Notes: generated from the sequence alone by a model not told the origin. A stretch of DNA of 64,000 bases from Streptomyces genisteinicus (GCF_014489615.1 NZ_CP060825.1:1-64000), one strand, 5' to 3'. Numbered from the stretch's first letter, positions 1 through 9,570 are shown. Made by a program: numbers and translations.

Positions 1-134
1 GGCTCCGCCGGGCAGCAACGGGGACGGGGTGATCGTGCATCATGATGTCTACTGGGTAGAATCTTGGATTTTGGGGCACCACCCCCCTGGGGTCGGCCGA
101 ACCGGTCCCCGGGGGTCTCGGACCGTTCGGAGGG

Positions 135-170
135 GCTCAACTCCGTAAAGCGTTGGGAGTGGAGTTGAGC
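135..170. repeat. 10-bp inverted repeat at the left edge of the helicase remnant
   Basis: GCTCAACTCC at 135-144 is repeated inverted as GGAGTTGAGC at 161-170, with a 16-nt loop. It overlaps the first possible codons of the helicase frame, so the true start, if there was one, is probably further downstream. It could be an operator, an RNA hairpin or debris. Confidence 0.4.
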
Positions 171-1082
171 GCGCCTGATCTCTTGGCTTCTGACAGGCCG
201 TCACTTCGATGCCACCTCGGACAGCTTACCCGTAGCCGTGGCTTACGTGCCCGGGATCCGACTGCTTTCAGCCGAGTGATGCAACTTGAGAAAGAGGCTG
301 CATCACAGGTGATGCAGCGAGTAGTATCCCGTGAGGAAACACACCGCCTCTGGGGACTGGAGACCTTCATGGCCGGTGATACCAAGCTCCGTCCGCATCA
401 GGTGGAAGCGGTGGAAGCTGTCGTCTCCGGTCTGGAGATTCGGTCCGGTCAGCGTATTCCCGAGAATGGATTGCGTGGTCAGGTCCACGCGGCCTGTGGA
501 ACGGGAAAGACGTTCATCGCTGCTGCTGCCGCACAGCGGATCGCGCCGAGGGGCCGTGTGCTGGTTCTCGTTCCGACGCTGGCGTTGTTGTCTCAGACGG
601 TGCGGGAGTGGCGGGAGTTCGGGCATGCGGGTCCGATGGTGGCGGTGTGCTCGATGCAGGATGATCCCCGGCTGTAATCGCTCGGTGTCCCGTCGACGAC
701 GAGCTCGCCCCAGCTCGCGCTGCGCTGGGGCAGAGGGCCGGTGCCCCTGTTCGCCACGTACTCGTCTCTCCTGGTCCTGACCGAGGCACACGAAGGCGCC
801 TACGGCCTTCCCATGGACGTCTTCGACCTCGTGACAGTGGACGAAGCCCACCGGACGTCGGGCTCGCTGGGCAAGGCGTGGGCCGCCGTCCACGACCAGG
901 AGCAGTTGCCGGCGATGCGGCGCCTGTACATGACGGCGACACCACAGATCTGGACGGCACGCCCGCCGCGGCCGAACCGCGCAGAAACAGGTCGGCCGGT
1001 GGAAGCGGGCAAGGTGTGTGAAGTGTCTGAGCAGCGGGTGCGGTTTCGGCAGCTGCCGGACGGGGCTCCTGGGGCCCCGTGA
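153..1082 (+). pseudogene. Decayed DEAD/DEAH-box helicase, interrupted by an in-frame stop
   Basis: Superfamily 2 helicase remnant. One continuous frame contains a Walker A motif (ACGTGKTF, near 497-520), then motif II (VDEAHR, near 838-855) and motif III-like MTATP (near 930-945). A TAA at 675-677 splits the frame, and helicase-like sequence resumes in the same frame directly after it, with readable conserved text from about 741. That is the mark of a nonsense mutation rather than of two genes. The C-terminal helicase domain is missing, because homology fades after about 960. The start is uncertain. The resemblance is to the helicase-associated-domain proteins common near Streptomyces chromosome ends (family knowledge). 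No role is expected for the broken product. Confidence 0.7.
1060..1080. terminator. Hairpin after the helicase remnant
   Basis: ACGGGGC at 1060-1066 pairs with GCCCCGT at 1074-1080 across a 7-nt loop. It lies between a plus-strand remnant and the end of a minus-strand gene, so it could act in either direction. There is no T-tract, which is usual for actinobacterial hairpin terminators. Confidence 0.4.
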
Positions 1083-1117
1083 GGTGTGTCCTGCCGCGCG
1101 GCCGCCCGGGATGCCTG

Positions 1118-1828
1118 CTACGGCGCTGGGCAGGAGTCGTCCACCGGCCGTCTGCGCTCGCCTTCGGGGGTGAGGGTCAAGGATGCGTGGAACGAGCCGC
1201 CGCCGGAGCGCACTGCGAGCAGCTTCGGCTGCTCGTACACTGGCCAGGTTTCGGCGTCCGGTTCGCTGCCGTTCCACAGGTGGAAGGACACGATCGGGTG
1301 CCGTGGGTCGTCGGTGAGGTAGCAGAGTGTCTTGGGGTACCGGGGGTTGATGCCTCCGATGAGTACGGAGGGGGCGCCGAACTCCTGCGTGATGTCCGCC
1401 CAGGTGCGGTCCGCGGCCGCCCAGGCGCGGACAGAGTCGGTGAGGGCCTTGTGGGCGTCTGCCGTGAGCGCGCGGTCGGGCCGGAGCCAGCCGTGCACGT
1501 GCGCGAACTCGGCGTAGACGGAGGCGATCTCGTCGCTGTGCGCCTCCTGGGGGAACACGTCCCGCAGAGGGCCCTTGATACCGAGGGCGCAGTCGCCGAA
1601 TCCGCGTGCGTGCCAGTCCTGTCGCATGAGGCGCAGCCCGTCGGGCTGGCGTTCCACGAACAGCAGGTGTGTGATCTGGATCTGCAACGCTAGCTCGCCC
1701 CCGTACATCTGGGGCCGGCGAAGAGCGGAGTTGAGCTCGTCGACCAGGTGGGCGTGGATCTCTTCAGCAGTGGCCAGCGGGACGAGCGGGGGAACGGTCA
1801 TTCGCACATTCTCACGCCTGCGCGGCAT
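1118..1828 (-). CDS. Hypothetical protein, 236 aa
   Basis: I do not recognise the family. The start at 1828 is chosen because GGGGGAG lies 7 nt upstream; an internal ATG at 1801 is the alternative. The protein is soluble, with no signal peptide or membrane segment. It has an RRPQMYGG motif near the N-terminus and a central HARGFG motif. The MYGG stretch is reminiscent of small immunity-type proteins, but I would not assign that. It is one of four minus-strand hypothetical genes at 1.1-4.3 kb, three of which look like cytosolic accessory proteins. Confidence 0.6.
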   Translation of the reverse strand: MPRRRENVRMTVPPLVPLATAEEIHAHLVDELNSALRRPQMYGGELALQIQITHLLFVERQPDGLRLMRQDWHARGFGDCALGIKGPLRDVFPQEAHSDEIASVYAEFAHVHGWLRPDRALTADAHKALTDSVRAWAAADRTWADITQEFGAPSVLIGGINPRYPKTLCYLTDDPRHPIVSFHLWNGSEPDAETWPVYEQPKLLAVRSGGGSFHASLTLTPEGERRRPVDDSCPAP

Positions 1829-2143
1829 CACGGCACTCCCCCAGTGCTTCGAACGCGAACATCCTGCAGCGTGGTCCCCTGCTCTGAGTCGAGGAGTTGC
1901 CGGACGGGCCGCAGGAACTGGGGTATGGCTCTCCAGCACTCGCACCAGACGCGCCGGGCTCAGCGAGGAACGGCGGGTGATGCGGCAGGTGCCTCGGGGC
2001 CGTCTCCTGTGCTCGGGCCCGGGAAGGCGGCCGCACGGTTCGCCGGCCCGCCTGCGGCTCGTCGCATGCCGGTGCGCTCCCGGTGTCGTGAAGAGGCGTC
2101 AGGGGCGGGCCGGGGGCCGTACGTGTGGGTACCGGCGTCGCTC

Positions 2144-2887
2144 TCAGGAGTCTTGTGCAGGGTTCTCCGGCGAGATCTGCAACAGGTCGGCAGGTATCCG
2201 GCCGACGGCGATGGCGATCGCCTCGGCGGCTGTGGTGACGTGGTGCAGGGCGGGGCCATTCCACCTCTCTCTGATGGTGTAGTCGCCGGTTCCCCAGGGT
2301 GAGTCGATCGAGACGAAGGACGGGGAGAACGGGTAGTCGGGCGTAGTGGAGAAGCTCAGTGCCCAGTGGCTCGTGAAGGGGTAGAGGCCGCGGAGCTTCG
2401 GTTCGGCGAGGGCGGACTCGATGAGCGCCTGGTACTGCGGCCAGTCGGCTTCACAGGCACTCTTCAGCAGCCACTGCCACTCTGAGGCGATGACGTCGGC
2501 GGGGTTGTTGTCGGGGACCTCGAAACGTCCGGTCAGGAGATCAAAGGTCGCGGCCTGCTTGATCTCATCGAGGCCGGCCCCCTCCGCCCAGCCGCGGATC
2601 ACTTCGGGAAGCGCACGCATGTCTGGGGTTTTGCCGCAGATCATGAGCCTGTCGTTGGACGAGCCCCAGAAGGTCCATTTCCGCTCGTGATGCCACGCCG
2701 CGATGTAGGACGAGTGGCGGTGCGGGACGACACTGGTGATCGTGGCATGACGCAGTGGATCGGACGGGGTGACGGCCAAGGAAAGGGACACGCCCTGTTC
2801 AGCGGCTGCGGCTTGCAGTGCCGCGGCAAGGCTGCCGTGGGCGGCGACGTCAGGGTAGAGAACGGCCGGGTCTGGTTCGTGACTCAT
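2144..2887 (-). CDS. DUF6193 family protein
   Basis: A 247-residue soluble protein. The C-terminal half has the text typical of DUF6193: LRGLYPFTSHWALSFSTT, followed by a PFSPSFVSI segment and a basic-aromatic end. The family is loosely annotated as natural-product-biosynthesis-associated in actinobacteria, but its biochemical role is unknown to me. The start at 2887 is supported by GGGAGC three bases upstream and by loss of protein-like text before it. It is followed on the same strand by the hypothetical gene at 1118-1828, about 0.3 kb away, so co-transcription is possible but not shown. Confidence 0.7.
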   Translation of the reverse strand: MSHEPDPAVLYPDVAAHGSLAAALQAAAAEQGVSLSLAVTPSDPLRHATITSVVPHRHSSYIAAWHHERKWTFWGSSNDRLMICGKTPDMRALPEVIRGWAEGAGLDEIKQAATFDLLTGRFEVPDNNPADVIASEWQWLLKSACEADWPQYQALIESALAEPKLRGLYPFTSHWALSFSTTPDYPFSPSFVSIDSPWGTGDYTIRERWNGPALHHVTTAAEAIAIAVGRIPADLLQISPENPAQDS

Positions 2888-3109
2888 GATGCTCCCAAAA
2901 GGTACCGGCACCCCGATGGTGTTCTGAAGTGTGAGGCGCAGCAGGTCTCGAACGGCGTCGGTCCCGGGGTCGCGCATGGGTCTGGTGCAGGGGCGTGCGG
3001 TGGCTGAAACGGTGGCTGTGCTGCCGCCCACGCCGCGCAGGCGTCGACGGTGCGCCAACGGCTGCGTCGCCGCCTGCTCGCGGAGCACGTCCCCGAGATG
3101 CGCGTGGAT

Positions 3110-3607
3110 TTACGGCGCCCCGGCAATGGTGAAGGCCAGGCCGATGAGCGCGATGAACAGACCGGCGGGCAGCAGAACGCCTCCCACCAATCGGAAGAAC
3201 CAGGCGCCCAGCAGGGAAGGTTCCGCGAGCGAGAGGTCCGACGTCCGAGCCGCCATGATCGTCCGGACCGCGTTGCGGCGCGCTACTGCCCGGTCCGTCG
3301 CGCCCCGCAGATTGAAGAGGAATGCCGCGCCCCACCCTGCGGCAGCCAGTCCCATCACCAGCAGTCCGATCGCCACCAACACCGCAGTCCCTCCTCGGAC
3401 CCCCTGCCACCACGGCCTGGTCGTCGGCGGAACTCTGCCACCCGGCGCCGACGCGAACAAGCCACCGCTACCGTCCCAGGCGCACCCGCTGCGGGCCCGG
3501 TGGCAGGCTGCCTGACGCAGCCGGCGTTGAGTAAGCGCCTGGTCGCCCGGAACGTTCGCCGCGCTGGACCAGGTGCACTCGATGTCCGGGCGCGTGTCCG
3601 TTGTCAT
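3110..3607 (-). CDS. Small membrane protein, 165 aa
   Basis: Two clear hydrophobic segments are visible in the C-terminal half: about residues 76-98 (AVLVAIGLLVMGLAAAGW and following) and about 140-162 (VGGVLLPAGLFIALIGLAF). They are separated by a basic, Arg-rich loop. The N-terminal 70 residues are polar and contain several cysteines. The start at ATG 3607 is tentative, since GGAG abuts the ATG too closely to be an ideal ribosome binding site. No family is recognised. It lies 65 bp downstream of the hypothetical gene at 3673-4302, so the two may form one transcript. Confidence 0.5.
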   Translation of the reverse strand: MTTDTRPDIECTWSSAANVPGDQALTQRRLRQAACHRARSGCAWDGSGGLFASAPGGRVPPTTRPWWQGVRGGTAVLVAIGLLVMGLAAAGWGAAFLFNLRGATDRAVARRNAVRTIMAARTSDLSLAEPSLLGAWFFRLVGGVLLPAGLFIALIGLAFTIAGAP

Positions 3608-3672
3608 CTCCGCGGGGCGTTCCGGCACAAGCAACCCCAGCTGTCGTGGCTCGCTGTCCGTGGAACACCCGC

Positions 3673-4302
3673 TCACAGTCTGCCGGAATGCGTGACGCGT
3701 GACTGAGCGGCCTGCTTTGCCCGCGCGGCCAACTGCGGCGCTGAGCCTCCGCCGTGTCCAGTACGCCCCAGCACTGCACGGAACCGCTCCCGTCCCGCTG
3801 TCACGCTGGCCTCCCAAAGGCCTGCGGCGTCGCCGGTCGCCGAGAGGGACTGAAGCCTCTGCTCCTCGGCACTGAAGCCGGCACCCGCAAGGTTCTGGTC
3901 CAGCATCCCCACCGCGGTGAGTGCCGCGTGGCCACAGGCCACCGCGTCACGGGCATCCCCGGTGCTGTTGGCCAACAGGGCGTGCCGCAGGACGAGGACG
4001 CCGAAGAACGCGTAGGTACCAGCGACGTCGGTGGTCCCCTCTTCGCCCGGTTGCAGTTCGGGGAACCGCTCCAGCACGCTCACGCGCTCAGCAGCGTCGG
4101 CCAGCGGCTGGACGGTATGCCAGAGGTCGCGTACGGACCGCACGCAATAGTCCAGGTCGGCCTCGCGCCCGGGCACCCCCGCCCGCAGGCCTATGAACAG
4201 CGGCGCCATGCGTTCCGCGCAGGCCGCGACGTACAGACGGATCACCCCGCCGCCGCTGTCGCGCAGCGCCTGCGCGACAGCCCCCTCCACCAGTGTTTGC
4301 AT
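3673..4302 (-). CDS. Hypothetical protein, 209 aa
   Basis: A soluble, helix-rich protein with no recognised domain. Features include an N-terminal helical segment, GREADLDYCVRSVRDLWH in the middle, and VAGTYAFFGVLVLRHALLANSTGDA further on. The start at ATG 4302 has only a weak AGG upstream. The long acidic and Leu/Ala-rich helices resemble small cytosolic accessory proteins such as immunity or repeat-helical proteins, but nothing diagnostic is present. It precedes the two-TM protein on the same strand. Confidence 0.55.
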   Translation of the reverse strand: MQTLVEGAVAQALRDSGGGVIRLYVAACAERMAPLFIGLRAGVPGREADLDYCVRSVRDLWHTVQPLADAAERVSVLERFPELQPGEEGTTDVAGTYAFFGVLVLRHALLANSTGDARDAVACGHAALTAVGMLDQNLAGAGFSAEEQRLQSLSATGDAAGLWEASVTAGRERFRAVLGRTGHGGGSAPQLAARAKQAAQSRVTHSGRL

Positions 4303-4574
4303 GCCACACCTGCTTCGCTCGTCAGCCCGTAGGCCAGCTTCGATCACGCTTGCCCGCGTGCCAACCGTCCGGCCCACATCGTCGCAGGGCCGCTGCTCTG
4401 TGCTGAGCAGCCCCGCCCTCCGCAAGGACATCATCGGCCCGCCCGGCCGAACCTGGGTGGGATCGTGCTGAACTGCCGCGGCCTGCTGGTGGACCGCGGA
4501 TCGCTACGGATTTTCGGCAGTTCGCGCTCAACGGGGCCGATCCCCGTGCGGCCGGTCGGCCCGGTGAGCCGGGC

Positions 4575-4891
4575 GAGGTCGTCTGCTTTGCCCCCGACAA
4601 TCCTGGCTGGACGTCTCTGGGGGCCACTCGGTCTGGCTGTCCTGGATCCTCGCCGGAGGACTCGATGAGTTCTACGGGAACCTCAGGTGGGACGGCCGGC
4701 GCGGCGAGGTCTCCGCGCTGACTGGGCGGCAGGGGCTGTCATTCTTTCCGCCGTTGTGCTCGGCCGAGGCCCGCCAGGATCTGTTGGAGACCAGCCGTCG
4801 CGCGGTGCCCATGGCAGAACTCATGGGCCTGAGCCGTCACTCGTGCCTGCAGTTCGACGGCGCGGATCCGGGCTTCCTTGGCGTCGCATGA
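4575..4891 (+). pseudogene. SMI1/KNR4-like C-terminal remnant with a frameshift
   Basis: From about 4622 to the TGA at 4889-4891 one frame reads like the C-terminal half of an SMI1/KNR4 protein: a WLSWILAGGLDEFYG segment, then LSFFPPLC and a PVPMAEL motif. The preceding text (EVVCFAPDNPGW, from 4575) is in another frame, so a frameshift separates them near 4615. No start codon or N-terminal half is found. Intact members are often immunity proteins of contact-dependent toxins (family knowledge). This one is broken and unlikely to function. Confidence 0.45.
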
Positions 4892-4897
4892 ACAGCC

Positions 4898-5300
4898 TCA
4901 CGCATTCAGGCGCCGGAAGCAGATGAGGGTGGCGGCGATGCCGGCGAAGGCAAGGAAGTGCTCGGCCTTGCGTGCGTAGCGGCGGTGCAGGCGGCGGCAC
5001 CCGGCCGACCATTCGACGGTGCGCCCACGGCCCACCGGTGGCGGCCCAGGCGCTGCGAGGACTCGATGCCTTGCGCGCGATGCGCGCGGTGATGTTCTTG
5101 GAACGCAGCCATCGGCGCAGGTGGTCACAGTCGTACCCCTTGTCGCCGTGGAGCTTGGCGGCCGTCGTCTACGCGGTCCACGCCGGGAGCGGATGGGAGG
5201 GATGCCGCCCATGAGTCTGGTCACTGGTGCGCAGCGCAATAACCACCACTGCTTTGACGACACCCGACAGCCTCGACCGCAATCTCCGTAGCGAATCACG
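4898..5300 (-). mobile_element. IS5-family transposase remnant (C-terminal, frameshifted)
   Basis: On the minus strand the end reads RRLHRRYARKAEHFLAFAG and then IAATLICFRRLNA, typical of the C-terminus of IS5-type DDE transposases. Upstream pieces (PPIRSRRGPRRR, LHGDKGYDCDHLRRWL in another frame, GIESSQRLGRHRW in a third) belong to the same protein but sit in different frames. The gene has therefore suffered several indels and lost its N-terminal half. I could not define terminal repeats. Not expected to be active. Confidence 0.65.
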
Positions 5301-5457
5301 TAGGATCCGGCTCCGGCCCCGCTTCATCGACGGCTGTCTCACCGCCAGAGGGGTGGACATCGACATCAACCCACCGCCCCCTCCTGGAAAAACTCAAAGG
5401 ATCCTCCCGCCGTCCGCCACCTGCCCTGCTCCTCCGCGATCACGCCGTGCGCACGAA

Positions 5458-5486
5458 GGAGTCCCTGCTCATCGAACAGGGACTCC
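5458..5486. terminator. Perfect 10-bp hairpin with T-rich tail
   Basis: GGAGTCCCTG at 5458-5467 pairs perfectly with CAGGGACTCC at 5477-5486. On the plus strand it is followed by CTCTTT. It lies about 160 bp downstream of the minus-strand secreted-protein gene at 5649-6077 and is probably its terminator. Confidence 0.6.
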
Positions 5487-5648
5487 CTCTTTCGCGCAAC
5501 GCAGTGCGCCAGAACCGTGGTCGAGGTAATCAGGAGCGCCGCCGCTGCGGTCTTCAGCAGGCCGGGCGCTCCGATATCCCTCCGGCGCTGCATCCGCCCG
5601 CCGGGCAGCACGCGGGAGGTGCAGCGTCATGGGACCAGCGGCGTTCCG

Positions 5649-6077
5649 TCAGTAGACGAGGCTGCAGTTCTTGAGAGTGGTAGTGCCGACCGCCCTGTCG
5701 CACGCCCAGACCCTGATGTTCTTCTTGTAGTTGAAGGTCCATGAGTCGAATGTGTTGACCCTGCTCGCGTATCGGTTCTTGTGGGTCCACGCGCCGTTGG
5801 CCCATGTGTCGAACTCGAGGGCCAGGACGGCTTCGAGACCGTTGCCCGAGATCGCGTCGCGGGCTCCCGCGTTGGAGAAGCTGCCCGCATAGTAGGTGAA
5901 TCCGCCAGCCGTTCCCGCTGCGCGCCACTCGTACTGGCCGCTCACCTCCGCGTTCTTGCTGAGGCTTAAGCCGTACAGGTTGACCGGCGTTGCACTCGCG
6001 GGGCTGGCCAGTCCCACGACCAGAGCGGATGTCAGAGCCGTAGCCCCAAGGGCAAGGCGCTTGACGGTAGATCGCAT
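5649..6077 (-). CDS. Small secreted protein, 142 aa
   Basis: An exported protein of unknown function. The N-terminus is a textbook signal peptide: MRSTVKRLALG, a hydrophobic stretch, then cleavage after SPASA at about residue 29. The mature part of about 110 residues is aromatic and Asn/Thr-rich and ends with a two-cysteine tail (WACDRAVGTTTLKNCSLVY) that probably forms one disulfide. The start at 6077 has an excellent ribosome binding site (AAGGAGAG, 6 nt spacing). It is monocistronic and flanked by a hairpin. Small secreted beta-rich proteins of this sort are common in Streptomyces, but I cannot name the family. Confidence 0.75.
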   Translation of the reverse strand: MRSTVKRLALGATALTSALVVGLASPASATPVNLYGLSLSKNAEVSGQYEWRAAGTAGGFTYYAGSFSNAGARDAISGNGLEAVLALEFDTWANGAWTHKNRYASRVNTFDSWTFNYKKNIRVWACDRAVGTTTLKNCSLVY

Positions 6078-6546
6078 TTGTCTCTCTCCTTGTAGATCAA
6101 TGCCGACGCAGGGTGCGACGGGCGTCACGATGGGGCGAACCGCCGGAACGATCAGCGGCCGAATCCCGCTGACTGATCGAGGTCAGCATCTGCTGGTCAG
6201 TAGATGCATTTACTCGAATTGAGCAGTAGGGCGGATGTTGCGCGTTTCCACAAGGGGTCCTTCGGTTTGGGAGGCAATGGGAGCCTTGGAATGCGTACTG
6301 TTCGTCCCTGCGTAGATGGATACCGTCCCAGTGGCGTTGTTCTGGACGGACTTCACCAGCGTTTTCTGTCCAGGAATCGCGACAGTGCCGTGAGGTCATG
6401 ACTGCCGCTCCGGGCGGCGGGCCGCCCGGTTCTGGACATGTCAGCAACGATGTACGGCCGACCTTGCACAAACCTTGCGAGAAACCTTGCGCAGCAGGTC
6501 ACAGTGGTGCTGCCAGGTTCGGTTCCGGCTTGAAGGGGAGCAGGGC
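6078..6546. other. Intergenic region between the secreted protein and the SARP gene
   Basis: About 470 bp, less GC-rich than the neighbours, between two divergently transcribed genes. It should hold both promoters, but I could not fix a convincing -35/-10 pair for either. No gene seen. Confidence 0.5.
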
Positions 6547-9500
6547 ATGCTGGAGTTCCGGTTACTGGGCACACTCGAGGCATGGGCAGGGGGGCAGCCG
6601 GTAGCCCTGGGGCATGCGCGGCAGCAGCATGTTCTCGCGGCCCTGCTGATCGACGCCGGCCGCCCGGTGCCGGCCGACCGGCTGCTCCACCGGGTGTGGG
6701 ACGACCGCGCGCCCGACCGGGGGCGGGACACGCTCTATGCCTACCTGTCCCGCCTGCGCCGCGTGCTGGGACCGCACAGCGTCGGGCTGGTCCGGCTGTC
6801 CGACGGCTACACGCTCGACCTCGGCGAGGCCACGGTGGACCTGCACCGTTTCCGGGACCTGTCGGACCGGGCCCGGCGGGCGGCTGTGGACGAGGAGGCG
6901 GGGGTGCTGTGGCGGGAGGCGCTGGGGCTCTGGCGGGCCAGCGCGTTCGCCGGAGTGGACACCCCGTGGTTCAACGCTCAGCGCCAGCTCCTCGACGGCG
7001 AGCGGTTGGCCGCCCAACTGGACTCGGTTGACGTCCGGTTACGCCTGGGACAGCATGATCGGCTGGTGAGCGAGCTCGTGGCCCGGGCCGAGGCGCATCC
7101 GCTCGACGAGCGGGTGGTCGGGCAGCTGGTTCTCGCCCTGTGGCGGTGCGGGCGGCAGGCGGAGGCGCTGGAGGAGTACGAGCGCGCCCGGCGGCGGCTC
7201 GCCGACGAGCTGGGGGTCGACCCCGGCGCGGCGTTGCGGAGGCTGTACGGGCGGATCCTGGCCGGGGATCCGGAGCTGTCCGGCGATCTGGATCCGGCCG
7301 CCGCCGACGTGGACGCGCCTCCCGCCGACGAGGAAGCGGAAGACGACAGCGACGCTGTGGTGAACCCCGTGACAGGTGGTCGGCAGCTCGTTCCGCGGCT
7401 GCTGCCGGCGGATCTCTCTCTGTTCGTCGGCCGCGACGCCGAGGTGGACGAGGCCTGTCGGCTCCTCGACGCGGACGGGCCGGGGCCGCTCACACTGTTG
7501 GTCAGCGGTCCTGCCGGGGTGGGCAAGACGGCCTTCGCCGTACGGGCGGGCCATCGGCTCGCCTCCCGCTTCCCGGACGGCCAGCTCCATGCGGACCTGC
7601 GCGGCTTCGGCGACGAGCCGGCCGATCCGTACACGATCCTGGGCGCATTCCTCCGCGCGCTCGGCGTCCGCGGCGGGATGGTGCCTGCGGAGCTGACAGG
7701 ACGCATTCACCTCTACCGCTCCCTGCTGGCCCAACGACAGGTGCTCGTCGTCCTGGACAACGCGGCTGGGTCCGAGCAGGTGCGCGACCTGCTGCCCAGC
7801 GGCGCGCGGTGCGCTGCCGTGGTCACCAGCCGCACGACGATGGCGGAGCTGGGCTGCCGTCGGCTCCCCCTGGACGTGCTGGACACGACGACCGGGCTTG
7901 CCCTGCTGCGCGAGATGCTGGGCCCGGAGCGGGCTGACGCGGAGCCCGACTCGGCCCGCTCCATCGTGGAGACATGCGGCGGCCTGCCACTCGCGGTGTG
8001 GGTGGCCGGCGCGCGACTGGCCGCACGACCACACTGGCAACTGGCCCACGTGGCCCGGGCCCTCGCCGACGAGGGGCGCAAGCTCGACGAGTTGGCCGTC
8101 GGCCACACTGCCGTACGGGCCAGCCTCGCACTCACCTACCAGCAGATGGCCGCGCCCACCCAGCATGCACTGCGGATGCTCGCTCTGTTACCAGGTCCCG
8201 ACTTCGCGGCATGGGCGCTGGCCGCGCTGCTGGACGTGGACCTGTTCGAGGCGGAGGTCGTTCTCGATGATCTGGTCGAGGTGCACCTGGTGCAGATCGG
8301 ATCGGTCGGCGCGACCGGACCTCGCTGTCAACTGCATGACCTGGTCAGGCTGTTCGGTCAGGAACGCGCGGATCACGACGTCCGTCACCAGGAGCGCACG
8401 GCCGCACTCACCCGGGTGCTCGGGGCCAGCCTCCACCTCGCCGACCTCGCCGCGGACACCCTCAGCGTCGACTTCCAGGGCATCTCACAGTCAGAACTCG
8501 CCGCTTGGCGGCTTTCCCAGGCGAATACCGATCATCTGCTCGCCGACCCGCTGGCCTGGTTCACCGCCGAGCGTCAGTTCCTCATCGCCGTGGCGGAGCA
8601 GGCGATGGACAGAAAGGAAGCTGCACCCGCCGCTGGGCTGGCCACTGCCCTGACGACCCTGTTCCAGGTCGGCGGGCACTTCGATGACTGGGAGCGGCTG
8701 CAGAACCGGGCGCTCAAGGCGGCTCTGAGCAGCGGTGACCGGCACAGCGCCGCGAAGCTCCACCGTTGCCTGGGCGAACTCACCACCATTCTCGACCGGT
8801 ACCCGGAGGCGTTGAACCACTTCGAGGAGGCGCTGCTGCTGGCTGAGGGGCAGGGGCCGGCCTACCGAGCGGGGGCGACCGCTGGGCTGGCTTACGTGCA
8901 CCGGCTCCTCGGCCAGTACTCCACGGCCGTGTTCCATTTCGAGAAAGCCGCCAAACTGGCCCGGCAGACGGGCAACGTCAACTGTCTCGTCTACGCCACC
9001 AACGGCCTCGGCGTCATCGACCTCGAGCAAGGCCGGGTCGAGGCAGCAGTCGAGCAGTTCACGGAGTGCCTGCAGGCCAGCCGGGCCGCGGGCTACCGCC
9101 CCGGGGAGGCCCAGGCGCTGCGCTGTCTGGGCCAGAGCCACCGCGCGCTCGGCGCCTACCCGGCCGCCGCCGACGCCTACCGGCAGGCAGTCGCGATCAG
9201 CACGGAACTCGGCGACCGCCTCACCGCGACTCATGCTGCCTGCTGGCTCGGGGACGTCTTGGTCCGCCAGGGCGAGCATCACACAGGGCGCCGTCTGCTT
9301 GCGCAGAGTCTGTGGACGTACCGGGAATTCGGCAACCTTTGGGGCGAGGCGGCCACGCTGTACTCCCTTGCGGAGGCACAACTCGCGGCCGGCCGGCCGG
9401 CGCTCGCCCGCAGACGCGCCGAAGCCGCGGTCAGCCTCTGGCGACAGATCGGCTCCCACACCTGGCTCGCCGTCGCCCTCGAGACGCTGGCCACCGCGCA

Positions 9501-9570
9501 CGCCCAGGCCGGGGACCACCGGACCGCGACCCGCACCCGCGACGAGGCCTCGGACCTCCGGAGGTCCTGA
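6547..9570 (+). CDS. AfsR/SARP-type regulator with NB-ARC and TPR domains
   Basis: A 1007-residue transcriptional activator of the large SARP class. The order is an OmpR-like winged helix (about 1-90), a bacterial transcriptional activation domain (about 95-240, ending in ELGVDPGAALRRLYGRIL), an acidic linker, an NB-ARC ATPase with Walker A GPAGVGKT at residues 321-328, and a C-terminal TPR array (about 700-1000). Such proteins activate secondary-metabolite or differentiation genes (AfsR is the model). The start at 6547 has GGGGAG upstream. Three Leu codons are TTA (6562-6564, 7039-7041, 8188-8190), so translation probably depends on the bldA tRNA. No biosynthetic cluster is adjacent, so its target is unknown. 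Confidence 0.9.
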   Translation: MLEFRLLGTLEAWAGGQPVALGHARQQHVLAALLIDAGRPVPADRLLHRVWDDRAPDRGRDTLYAYLSRLRRVLGPHSVGLVRLSDGYTLDLGEATVDLHRFRDLSDRARRAAVDEEAGVLWREALGLWRASAFAGVDTPWFNAQRQLLDGERLAAQLDSVDVRLRLGQHDRLVSELVARAEAHPLDERVVGQLVLALWRCGRQAEALEEYERARRRLADELGVDPGAALRRLYGRILAGDPELSGDLDPAAADVDAPPADEEAEDDSDAVVNPVTGGRQLVPRLLPADLSLFVGRDAEVDEACRLLDADGPGPLTLLVSGPAGVGKTAFAVRAGHRLASRFPDGQLHADLRGFGDEPADPYTILGAFLRALGVRGGMVPAELTGRIHLYRSLLAQRQVLVVLDNAAGSEQVRDLLPSGARCAAVVTSRTTMAELGCRRLPLDVLDTTTGLALLREMLGPERADAEPDSARSIVETCGGLPLAVWVAGARLAARPHWQLAHVARALADEGRKLDELAVGHTAVRASLALTYQQMAAPTQHALRMLALLPGPDFAAWALAALLDVDLFEAEVVLDDLVEVHLVQIGSVGATGPRCQLHDLVRLFGQERADHDVRHQERTAALTRVLGASLHLADLAADTLSVDFQGISQSELAAWRLSQANTDHLLADPLAWFTAERQFLIAVAEQAMDRKEAAPAAGLATALTTLFQVGGHFDDWERLQNRALKAALSSGDRHSAAKLHRCLGELTTILDRYPEALNHFEEALLLAEGQGPAYRAGATAGLAYVHRLLGQYSTAVFHFEKAAKLARQTGNVNCLVYATNGLGVIDLEQGRVEAAVEQFTECLQASRAAGYRPGEAQALRCLGQSHRALGAYPAAADAYRQAVAISTELGDRLTATHAACWLGDVLVRQGEHHTGRRLLAQSLWTYREFGNLWGEAATLYSLAEAQLAAGRPALARRRAEAAVSLWRQIGSHTWLAVALETLATAHAQAGDHRTATRTRDEASDLRRS

